Source of the DNA: Bacteroidia bacterium
GTDB taxonomy: Bacteria > Bacteroidota > Bacteroidia > Chitinophagales > Saprospiraceae
Length of the DNA stretch: 5,115 nucleotides
Assembly: GCA_030432855.1 (NCBI GenBank)
Contig: JAUILM010000481.1
Location: forward strand, 1-5,115
Reading direction: 5' to 3'
Made by a program: the position numbers and the translations under genes. Every line of letters begins with the position of its first letter. Position 1 is the first letter of the stretch. A model generated the notes under the pieces. That model saw only the letters and a list, made by a program, of their open reading frames with translations. It ran no database searches and was not told where the DNA came from. This document shows, in pieces, positions 1 to 5,115 of the stretch.

Positions 1-215
1 AGGTCAAGACCCGTTCATCCACATCGTTTGGAAGCCCTGATTCTTTTGTCAATCCAACGAAAGAGCAGTTAATCACCGACGCAGCACTTGCCTATATGGA
101 AAAGGTGGATCATGATTGGGAAGTCCGATTTGATATTGTATCAGTATTACTCAGACCTTACCGAAAACCCGAAATAAAGCATATTCGGGATGCATTTTTC
201 AGGGGTATCTCGTAA
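1..215 (+). CDS. yraN: YraN/UPF0102 family nuclease-fold protein, 3' part only
   Basis: Reading frame 3 is open from the window edge to a TAA at 213-215 and gives 70 full residues beginning VKTRSSTSFG; the first two bases (ag) fit the end of a Glu codon. The pattern (E)VKTRSS..FG.P followed by a conserved K, an AA..Y helix and RFDIVSV, ending in IKHIRDAF, is the C-terminal half of the YraN/UPF0102 family. These are small (about 115-120 residues) proteins with a restriction-endonuclease-like fold, and the E-x-K of this segment is part of the predicted metal-dependent active site. The biological role is poorly defined. The N-terminal half (with the GE.DLI motif) lies outside the window. The gene ends normally and shows no frameshift. 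It is read in the same direction as rpmE2 but 104 bases separate them, and a separate promoter lies in the gap, so rpmE2 does not depend on it. Family assignment comes from motif recognition. Confidence 0.85.
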   Translation, partial: VKTRSSTSFGSPDSFVNPTKEQLITDAALAYMEKVDHDWEVRFDIVSVLLRPYRKPEIKHIRDAFFRGIS

Positions 216-266
216 ATAGCTACTACCATAGACAGCAAATATTTTATGGTAAAGAATGTGGCTATT
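215..266. repeat. Nested inverted repeat upstream of rpmE2
   Basis: AATAGC at 215-220 pairs with GCTATT at 261-266. Inside it, TACCATA at 224-230 pairs with TATGGTA at 245-251, extendable by G-T and A-T pairs to leave a loop of about 10 bases. The two arms are concentric but separated by unpaired stretches. The left edge touches the yraN stop codon and the right edge overlaps the -33 element of the rpmE2 promoter. It could act as a weak terminator for yraN, since TTGTCTTTT follows, or as an operator on rpmE2. Both roles are inferred from position only. Confidence 0.35.
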
Positions 267-294
267 GTCTTTTACATAGAAAGTGTTATCTTTG
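265..294 (+). promoter_or_regulatory. Bacteroidota-type sigma-A promoter for rpmE2
   Basis: TTG at 265-267 and TATCTTTG at 287-294 are separated by 19 bp. This matches the established Bacteroidota housekeeping consensus (TTTG, 19-21 bp, TAnnTTTG) at all fixed positions except the first T of the -33 element. Transcription would begin near 300-302, giving a leader of about 20 nt before the rpmE2 ATG at 320. This is the clearest promoter in the window. Confidence 0.8.
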
Positions 295-319
295 CGCCCC
301 AGTTTTAAGTTTAATTGAT

Positions 320-586
320 ATGAAGAAGGACATTCATCCAGATAATTACAGGTTGGTAGTATTTAAAGATTTCTCTTGTGACGAGGCATTTCTGACAAAG
401 AGTTGTGCACCAACCCGAGATACTATTACCTGGGAAGATGGTAAGGAGTATCCTTTAGTGAAGTTGGAGATTTCAAGTAAGTCGCATCCATTCTTCACTG
501 GAAAAATGAAGTTCGTAGACACCGCAGGTCGGATTGATAAATTCAATAAAAAGTTTGCGAAATTCAAGAAGAAAGAGACCGAGTAA
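320..586 (+). CDS. rpmE2: Type B 50S ribosomal protein L31
   Basis: The 88-residue product is ribosomal protein L31 of the type B (RpmE2/YkgM) class, a component of the large subunit at the central-protuberance/intersubunit bridge. The start M-K-K-D-I-H-P-D-N-Y-R, the EYPL.KLEISS segment and the SHPFFTGK motif (residues 55-62) are diagnostic. The basic tail (KFNKKFAKFKKK) fits rRNA binding. The zinc-binding C-x-x-C of type A L31 is absent. The only cysteines are C20 and C29, nine residues apart, so the protein should not need zinc. In many Bacteroidota this is the usual L31 form, not a stress-induced spare. The ATG start is fixed by the family N-terminus. No Shine-Dalgarno sequence precedes it. 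It has its own promoter upstream and a strong hairpin terminator 31 bases after its stop, so it looks like a mainly single-gene transcript. Confidence 0.96.
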   Translation: MKKDIHPDNYRLVVFKDFSCDEAFLTKSCAPTRDTITWEDGKEYPLVKLEISSKSHPFFTGKMKFVDTAGRIDKFNKKFAKFKKKETE

Positions 587-617
587 AGCTAGAACTTAAC
601 AAATTATATATCTATCC

Positions 618-650
618 AAAAGCCTCGTGATCTTTCATGAGGCTTTTTTT
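618..650 (+). terminator. Intrinsic terminator after rpmE2, abutting the next start codon
   Basis: Bases 618-630 pair with 635-647 in a 13-bp stem containing a single G-T wobble (627/638) and a 4-base TCTT loop at 631-634. The T-run spans 644-650. The GC-rich middle of the stem (GCCTC/GAGGC) and the T-run are classic for factor-independent termination. The hairpin lies 31 bases after the rpmE2 stop. Its T-run ends five bases before the ATG of the GlmU-like gene, so it fills the region where that gene's ribosome-binding leader would be. Confidence 0.88.
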
Positions 651-655
651 GTACC

Positions 656-1837
656 ATGAACCACATAATTTTATTCGACAGCGAAGTTCGCACATCCCTT
701 TTACCACTCACTTTTACTAGACCCGTGAGTGAGTTGCGGGTGGGTATCCTATCGGCAACAGAGCGATGGAGACAATTCTATCCCAAGGCCTCCGTGAGCT
801 ATATTACCGAGGATTATCTCAGTGCAGTTTATCCGCTAAATATTCAAGACGATAACCTCCTGATCAATGGATCTCTGATTGCTGACGAATCCATCAAGTT
901 ACTGTTTGATGGATTGGCGCTCAATGAGGCCATCATGGTGGACGGAGAACTCATGGGTGCAAGGCTTCCGCGGGATCAATTTGACCGGTTGCTAAATAAC
1001 CGTGAAATGGATGATCTTGTGGGCTATGAACTGACACATGATGAAGTTCGAACCCTACGGAACCTTTGGCAGCTTCCAACGATCATGGCAGAGCAAATCA
1101 TTCAGGACTGTGCTTTGATGGGATATGATAAGAAATCCTTTAATCGAGAGGACAATCATGGGAACTTTCCCGTCTACCGACATCCTTCTGCCCGGGTGGA
1201 AAGTGTATTCTTCAACACTGATAAGGGACCTATCGTGATAGATAAAAATGCACATCTGATGCATGGTGCAGCAATTCGTGGACCTGTGTATATCGGGGAG
1301 TCAAGTGTGATTAAGATGCATGCTAATATCTATGGTGGATCTTCTGTCGGACCTCGCTCCACAGTGGCTGGTGAATTAAAGAATACCCTGATTCAGGGCT
1401 ATTCGAACAAGGGTCATGAAGGATACATTGGTGATTCAGTAATTGGGTCCTGGTGTAATTTGGGGGCATTAACTACCAATTCAAACCTGAGGAACACCTT
1501 TACACCGGTCAAGGTATTTAACTATGCCCGTAAAGAGGTCGTCAGAACGGATGCACTAAAGTGTGGGTTTTTCATGGGTGATTACGCTCGCACATCTATT
1601 CAAACTACGATTGGTGCGGGGACGGTTATTGGTGTATCATCACATGTCTTCGGACAGGGCTTTCCCAAACCACATGTACCTTCTTTTGCCTGGGGTAACG
1701 GTGAAGTCTATGAGATCGATAAAGCCCTGGAGGCGGCCAGTTCACTATGGTCTTTTAAGGGGATGATTCTTGATTCGGAGCACCGGCAGATGTTGCAATC
1801 TATCTTTGACGTCACCTCTGTCGATAGATCGAACTAA
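656..1837 (+). CDS. GlmU-like sugar nucleotidyltransferase/acetyltransferase, Bacteroidota type
   Basis: The 393-residue protein belongs to the divergent Bacteroidota GlmU-like family, expected to act in UDP-GlcNAc synthesis (acetyl transfer to GlcN-1-P and/or uridylylation) in the cytoplasm for peptidoglycan and LPS. Residues 1-150 form the sugar-nucleotidyltransferase-like domain. It carries the family signature LLPLTFTRPVSELRVGIL (residues 15-32) and lacks the classical GxGTRM loop. Residues about 175-340 form a left-handed beta-helix of hexapeptide repeats (PIVID, PVYIGE, SVIK, GYIGDSVIG, TVIG). H254, Y257 and N268 align with catalytic-site H363, Y366 and N377 of E. coli GlmU. The usual GAGTT turn reads GALTT here (L272). 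MGDYARTSIQ (307-316), GTVIGV and PSFAWG near the end are also family landmarks. The ATG is fixed by the conserved N-terminus. There is no Shine-Dalgarno sequence. The stop overlaps the next gene by one base. I am confident of the family; which half-reactions it performs is inferred. Confidence 0.9.
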   Translation: MNHIILFDSEVRTSLLPLTFTRPVSELRVGILSATERWRQFYPKASVSYITEDYLSAVYPLNIQDDNLLINGSLIADESIKLLFDGLALNEAIMVDGELMGARLPRDQFDRLLNNREMDDLVGYELTHDEVRTLRNLWQLPTIMAEQIIQDCALMGYDKKSFNREDNHGNFPVYRHPSARVESVFFNTDKGPIVIDKNAHLMHGAAIRGPVYIGESSVIKMHANIYGGSSVGPRSTVAGELKNTLIQGYSNKGHEGYIGDSVIGSWCNLGALTTNSNLRNTFTPVKVFNYARKEVVRTDALKCGFFMGDYARTSIQTTIGAGTVIGVSSHVFGQGFPKPHVPSFAWGNGEVYEIDKALEAASSLWSFKGMILDSEHRQMLQSIFDVTSVDRSN

Positions 1838-2505
1838 TGGATTCTCAAGGAAAGATTCACTGGTGGCAAAGATGGCTGAGTTATATTGTTGATGTCCCAT
1901 TGGAGACACTGCGCAGTGACGACCACGACACCTTACAAATCAGCTTAGTACGAAATCGGTTTCAGCTTTCCACCGAGAAGTCCATCTATTCTTTCGATGA
2001 TCTCTATTTGAATTTTCTTCGGGCATTTAGGAAGGTGGAGCTGCCTCCCGACGGAGCCAATGTACTGTTGCTGGGACTGGGGCTAGGTAGTGTTCCCTTC
2101 ATGCTGGAGTCAGTGTTTGGAAAAAATTATCACATCACCGCCGTAGAGTTGGATGAAACCGTCATTGAGTTAGCATCCAAATACACCCTTCCGAGATTGA
2201 AAAATAAGGTCATGGTAGTGCATGCCGATGCTGCAATCTACCTTCAATCGAATACGACAAAGTATGATGTCATTATTGTGGATGTCTTCATAGAAGACGT
2301 TATTCCTGGATTCTTTGAACGAACTGATGGGCTAGAGCAGGTCCAGAATCGTCTGCTTCCAGGTGGCATGCTGCTTTACAACCGTCTCTATCGGACAAAG
2401 AGAGACAAGGAGTTGACAGATAAATTTTACAATGAAGTCTTTTTGAAAGTATTTAGGGAAGGGTCAGCAATTGACGTAGATGGGAACTTGATTCTGAAAA
2501 ATTGA
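1837..2505 (+). CDS. Spermidine-synthase-fold, SAM-dependent methyltransferase-like protein
   Basis: The 222-residue protein has a class I Rossmann methyltransferase fold of the spermine/spermidine synthase type. A short N-terminal beta domain (residues about 30-50) leads into the cofactor site: VLLLGLGLGSVP (76-87), the acidic strand end AVELD (102-106), the D131 of HADA, and YDVIIVDVF (143-151). RLLPGGMLLYN (172-182) is the usual late strand. Spermidine synthases have GGGxG in motif I and D-S-x-D-P after the central strand. Here these read GLGLG and D-V-F-I-E-D, so putrescine aminopropylation is unlikely and the substrate is unknown. The ATG lies within the upstream stop (TAATG), which implies translational coupling to the GlmU-like gene. 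No alternative start or ribosome-binding site is apparent. No signal peptide or membrane segment is visible, so it should be cytoplasmic. A shared terminator follows directly. Confidence 0.82.
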   Translation: MDSQGKIHWWQRWLSYIVDVPLETLRSDDHDTLQISLVRNRFQLSTEKSIYSFDDLYLNFLRAFRKVELPPDGANVLLLGLGLGSVPFMLESVFGKNYHITAVELDETVIELASKYTLPRLKNKVMVVHADAAIYLQSNTTKYDVIIVDVFIEDVIPGFFERTDGLEQVQNRLLPGGMLLYNRLYRTKRDKELTDKFYNEVFLKVFREGSAIDVDGNLILKN

Positions 2506-2507
2506 GC

Positions 2508-2548
2508 AAAAAAAAAACCACAGTATCCCTTTTGATACTGCGGCTTTT
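2508..2548. terminator. Bidirectional terminator between convergent genes
   Basis: Bases 2518-2527 pair with 2534-2543 around a 6-base loop. An A-run occupies 2508-2517 and TTTT occupies 2545-2548. Read on the plus strand, the stem has an A-C mismatch (2520/2541) and only four Ts, so it is a moderate terminator for the methyltransferase gene, starting three bases after its stop. Read on the minus strand, the same position becomes a G-U pair, giving an unbroken 10-bp stem followed by ten Ts. It therefore suits the nagB transcript better, although it lies about 120 bases beyond the nagB stop. Confidence 0.85.
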
Positions 2549-2664
2549 ACGAACACACTCAAAACTATTTTTCGATATCAAATATAAGGGAATAAGATTT
2601 ATAAAGTAAAATCCTAATGCAAAAAACTTGATATTTTAACATTTATCCCCTCTAGAAGTATGTA

Positions 2665-4593
2665 TTAGATGCTTTGCTTGTCAAATTTCCACCGTACGAA
2701 TGCTTCCATTGCTTCATAGTTAGCCAATCCGAGTTGATGGTACGCCTGAGCGGTCTCTTTATTTCGATCTTCTGCGCGTTTCCAGAATTCTCGTTCATCA
2801 TTTCCGGGAAACGGAGGTCTGTCTTTTTGCGACTGATGCATAAAAATTGCCTTACGCTTCATAGCCAGTTCAGTAGGACTTAATGGAACGGCCATTTCGA
2901 TCTGGTCAATATTCCATTCATGCCATGCTCCTCGGTATAACCACAGCCAGCAGTCTTTGTGCCAGGGTTGACCCTTGGCTTTGTCCATAGCTCTAAGGAT
3001 GGCGTCCAGACATACCCTATGGGTGCCATGGGGATCTGCCAAATCGCCGGCAGCATATATTTGGTGGGGTTTAACTTTTTCCAATAAGTCATAGATGACG
3101 GATATATCTTTCTTACTTATAGGCCCTTTGGTGGCAAGCCCCGTTTCGTAAAATGGCATATCGAGGAAATGAATGTGCTCATCTTCAAGACCACAAACAC
3201 GAGCTCCTGCTCTCGCTTCTCCTCTTCGTATCAGTCCTTTGATCGTTCTGATCTCCGGCAGATCTTTTTGACCGGCCTGCTTTTTATCCAGATGCTTAAC
3301 GATCTTTTTATGTAACTGTTTTGATTTGTCGGGCTCGATGTCCAGATGTGGTGAAAACTCGCGGAGGAATTCGGCAAATCGCAGGGCATCATGGTCATGT
3401 ACTGCAATATTTCCGGAGGTCTGGTAGGCAACATGCACTTCATGCCCCTGCTCGACCAGTCTGATGAATGTGCCACCCATTGATATTACATCATCATCAG
3501 GGTGTGGGCTAAAGATGATGACACGCTTTCGCGCTGGGAGGGCTCTTTCGGGTCGTTGTGAATCGTCAGCATTGGGTTTACCGCCAGGCCATCCTGTGAT
3601 GGTGTGTTGGAGACGGTTAAAGACTTTAATATTGAGATTGTAGGCACTATCATGTTCTACAATCAAGTCACTGAGGCCATGTTCATTGTAGTCCTCATCG
3701 GTCAATTTCAAGATGGGCTTTCCAATCTTTTGTGAAAGCCAGGTGGTGGCTCTTGCGATTAAATTGTCTGTCCAGTTGCAGAGACCTACCTGCCAGGGAG
3801 TCTTCACCTTGGTAAGTGAGGCAGCTGCTTGCTGATCCAGGATAAAGCGCACATGCTCATGTTTCTGAAGAAACGTAGCTGGACAAGTAGCACTGATATC
3901 GCCTTCCACCGCTCTTCGTACAATGTCAGCCTTATGCATCCCAAAGGCCAGCAAGTAGATTTGCTTGGCTTTAAATATGCTGGCAATACCCATGGTGATA
4001 GCCCGGTACGGAACCTTATCAAACTCAAAGAAATCCTTGATGGCATCATGTCTTGTGATGTTGTCCAGTTTGACTAAGCGTGTGACTGAACTCTCCCATG
4101 AACCTGGTTCGTTAAATCCGATATGTCCTGTCCGACCGATACCTAAGACCTGGATATCAATTCCCCCGGCGGCTTCTATTTGCTCCTCATACTCTGTGCA
4201 GTAGGCTCCAATTTGCTCCATGGGAATGGTGCCATCAGGTATGTGTATATTCTTTGGGTCAATGTCGATATGATCAAAAAGCTGCTCATGCATAAACCGG
4301 ACATAACTTCTTGCATCTTTCGGTTGCATGGGATAGTACTCGTCGAGGTTGAATGTGATCACATTGGAGAAGCTTAATTCCTCTTCATTATGGATACGAA
4401 CCAGCTCTCTATACAATTGAATAGGTGTGGAACCAGTCGCCAGTCCCAGAACTATAGTCTCACCCTCCTGTTGCTTTTGCCTAACTGCAAGGGCTATAGA
4501 GCGGGCGACATGTTTTGATGCCTCCTTCGAGTTTTGCCAAATTCTGACTGGTGTCTTTTCTGTTGATCGAAGTTGATATTTAAGCGGTTCCAT
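2665..4593 (-). CDS. nagB: Glucosamine-6-phosphate deaminase (NagB) fused to PIG-L/LmbE deacetylase domain
   Basis: The 642-residue cytoplasmic protein joins two enzyme domains. Residues about 15-270 are NagB-like (glucosamine-6-phosphate to fructose-6-phosphate and ammonia): phosphate-loop GLATGSTP (50-57), FNLDEYY (81-87) with catalytic D84, and GIGRTGHIGFNEPGS (151-165) with H157 and E162. E. coli NagB D141 is replaced by T155. Residues about 270-355 are a linker including KLTDEDYNEHG and TGWPGGKPNADD. Residues about 356-640 are a PIG-L/LmbE zinc deacetylase-like domain with PHPDDD (363-368) and the distal DPHGTH (520-525), the usual metal ligands. This long fusion is a known Bacteroidota form (for example the B. 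thetaiotaomicron homologue of about 660 residues), so it is not an assembly error. The frame also opens with TTG at 4596 just before the ATG. I prefer the ATG at 4591-4593. The gene is divergent from the TPR gene and convergent with the methyltransferase gene. What the deacetylase domain acts on is not established here. Confidence 0.93.
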   Translation of the reverse strand: MEPLKYQLRSTEKTPVRIWQNSKEASKHVARSIALAVRQKQQEGETIVLGLATGSTPIQLYRELVRIHNEEELSFSNVITFNLDEYYPMQPKDARSYVRFMHEQLFDHIDIDPKNIHIPDGTIPMEQIGAYCTEYEEQIEAAGGIDIQVLGIGRTGHIGFNEPGSWESSVTRLVKLDNITRHDAIKDFFEFDKVPYRAITMGIASIFKAKQIYLLAFGMHKADIVRRAVEGDISATCPATFLQKHEHVRFILDQQAAASLTKVKTPWQVGLCNWTDNLIARATTWLSQKIGKPILKLTDEDYNEHGLSDLIVEHDSAYNLNIKVFNRLQHTITGWPGGKPNADDSQRPERALPARKRVIIFSPHPDDDVISMGGTFIRLVEQGHEVHVAYQTSGNIAVHDHDALRFAEFLREFSPHLDIEPDKSKQLHKKIVKHLDKKQAGQKDLPEIRTIKGLIRRGEARAGARVCGLEDEHIHFLDMPFYETGLATKGPISKKDISVIYDLLEKVKPHQIYAAGDLADPHGTHRVCLDAILRAMDKAKGQPWHKDCWLWLYRGAWHEWNIDQIEMAVPLSPTELAMKRKAIFMHQSQKDRPPFPGNDEREFWKRAEDRNKETAQAYHQLGLANYEAMEAFVRWKFDKQSI

Positions 4594-4613
4594 CAAGAAA
4601 TTGTTTGTGCCGC

Positions 4614-4621
4614 CAAAATAA
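4614..4621 (-). promoter_or_regulatory. Probable -7 element of the nagB promoter
   Basis: On the minus strand the bases read TTATTTTG, which differs from the Bacteroidota -7 consensus TAnnTTTG only at the second position. Transcription would start about 14 nt before the nagB ATG. No TTG lies at the expected 19-21 bp; the nearest TTTG (plus-strand CAAA at 4637-4640) is only 15 bp away. The leader that follows closely resembles the leader of the divergent TPR gene, which supports the assignment. Confidence 0.5.
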
Positions 4622-4720
4622 GGGTTTATTTCTGAGCAAAACGATTTACACCCGTGGATTTTCTTCCACCCCCAGTTGACTACAGTCTTTTTTTAAATGC
4701 CCCCTTTGTGACAGAACTAT

Positions 4721-4728
4721 TAACTTTG
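4721..4728 (+). promoter_or_regulatory. -7 element of the promoter for the TPR membrane protein gene
   Basis: TAACTTTG matches TAnnTTTG at every fixed position and is followed by GCGGCC. The likely start of transcription is near 4735, leaving a leader of about 16 nt before the ATG at 4751. The -33 element is weak: only ATG (4697-4699) lies at a 21-bp spacing, and the nearby TTTG at 4705-4708 is too close (12 bp). Confidence 0.6.
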
Positions 4729-4750
4729 CGGCCACAAACAAATTGAGAAC

Positions 4751-5115
4751 ATGTTCACAATTAATATATACCTGCGATTTGCGCTGATTGCACTGTCATT
4801 CATTGGTGGAACCATCCTGGCGTTCGCATATGGATTTTGGTATGCCTTTCCCTTCTTCCTGATCGGACTCATCCTGCTGGTGGGATATTTATTATTGGGT
4901 ACGGTACAATCTGCGGCCATGTTGATGCAAAAAGCAGATTTCCTGGGTGCAGAAAAGCGACTGGGTCTCACATTTTTTCCCAGGTTATTGTATAGTGCCA
5001 ACCGAGCCTATTTCTATATGATCAAAGGAACGACAGCCATGCAGTTCAAGAGACTCGAGGAAGCAGAGGTCCTGTTGACAAAAGCACAAGACACAGGTCT
5101 ACCCTCCGACAATGA
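4751..5115 (+). CDS. TPR-type inner-membrane protein, 5' part only
   Basis: The frame starting at the ATG of 4751 stays open to the window edge, giving 121 residues plus two bases of a likely Glu codon. Two hydrophobic segments stand out, residues about 8-28 (FALIALSFIGGTILAFAYGF) and about 31-52 (YAFPFFLIGLILLVGYLLLG), separated by only a few residues and so forming a membrane hairpin. After these come amphipathic helical units resembling TPR repeats: A62-L73 (ADFLGAEKRLGL), then Y87-T115 with AYFYMIKGTTAM followed by LEEAEVLLTKAQ. The TPR part would be on the same side of the membrane as the N-terminus, probably cytoplasmic, and likely mediates protein contacts. I recognise the general type from Cytophagales genomes (two transmembrane segments then TPRs, annotated as TPR protein) but know no function. 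The start is supported by the promoter-like element 22 bases upstream and by the absence of an upstream in-frame alternative close to it. The gene is divergent from nagB. Confidence 0.78.
   Translation, partial: MFTINIYLRFALIALSFIGGTILAFAYGFWYAFPFFLIGLILLVGYLLLGTVQSAAMLMQKADFLGAEKRLGLTFFPRLLYSANRAYFYMIKGTTAMQFKRLEEAEVLLTKAQDTGLPSDN

Noticed and set aside
550..557. AAAGTTTG near the end of rpmE2 as a promoter for the GlmU-like gene
   Set aside because: The first base departs from TAnnTTTG and the nearest TTG (534-536) is only 13 bp away; the terminator would also still lie downstream.
2579..2586. TATATTTG on the minus strand, a full match to the Bacteroidota -7 consensus, in the gap between the convergent genes
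   Set aside because: No TTG at 19-21 bp upstream, the stretch is very AT-rich so chance matches are expected, and it would only transcribe into the adjacent terminator.
2549..2664. Possible small RNA or small gene in the AT-rich gap before the nagB stop
   Set aside because: No open frame with a plausible start and no stable structure was seen beyond short ATATCAA/TTGATAT arms far apart; best explained as the nagB 3' UTR.
4594..4596. TTG start codon extending nagB by one residue
   Set aside because: The immediately following ATG is a stronger start, no ribosome-binding signal favours TTG, and one extra residue has no family support.
4654..4669. Small dyad GTGGA/TCCAC in the nagB-TPR divergent region
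   Set aside because: Five base pairs with a 6-base loop is within chance expectation; it is not placed convincingly on either promoter.
4678..4687. Palindrome GACTACAGTC upstream of the TPR gene
   Set aside because: Four-base half-sites with a 2-base gap are too short to claim as an operator, and no second copy was seen in the window.
4597..4750. Riboswitch in the nagB or TPR gene leader
   Set aside because: The predicted leaders are only about 14-16 nt, too short for any known riboswitch or a glmS-type ribozyme.
4720..5001. Minus-strand 93-codon open frame opposite the TPR gene
   Set aside because: It is the antisense shadow of a clear membrane protein coding frame that has a promoter-like element; its product shows no recognisable family pattern.

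Overview
The window looks like a chromosomal housekeeping segment from a member of the Bacteroidota, most likely a Cytophagales-type marine or environmental bacterium. Three things support this: promoters of the Bacteroidota form (TTG, about 19 bp, TAnnTTTG), no Shine-Dalgarno sequence ahead of any gene, and two protein forms typical of the phylum (a divergent GlmU-like protein and a NagB fused to a PIG-L/LmbE domain). The genus is not determinable from what I can see.

Layout, left to right. Bases 1-215 hold the 3' end of a YraN/UPF0102 nuclease-fold gene (+). Bases 216-319 hold a nested dyad and a clear Bacteroidota promoter driving rpmE2 (+, 320-586), which encodes the zinc-independent type B ribosomal protein L31. 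A strong hairpin plus T-run (618-650) ends only 5 bases before the start codon of the GlmU-like gene (+, 656-1837). That gene overlaps by one base (TAATG) with a spermidine-synthase-fold methyltransferase-like gene (+, 1837-2505). A hairpin with an A-run on one side and a T-run on the other (2508-2548) then serves both strands. On the minus strand lies the large nagB-PIG-L fusion (2665-4593). A 157-bp divergent intergenic region separates it from the start of a TPR-type inner-membrane protein (+, 4751 to the window end, incomplete).

Functional theme: two of the proteins act around amino sugars. The GlmU-like protein is expected to work in UDP-GlcNAc synthesis for the cell envelope. The NagB-type protein belongs to the family that converts glucosamine-6-phosphate to fructose-6-phosphate, and it carries a second domain of the GlcNAc-deacetylase superfamily. 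The two genes are convergent and share only a terminator, so this is proximity and not an operon. I found no mobile element, CRISPR array, tRNA, rRNA or phage gene. No gene-free stretch exceeds 160 bases. I see no convincing new multi-gene system. The points most worth checking are the terminator abutting the GlmU-like start, the near-identical divergent leaders at 4597-4745, and the catalytic-residue substitutions in the two amino-sugar proteins.
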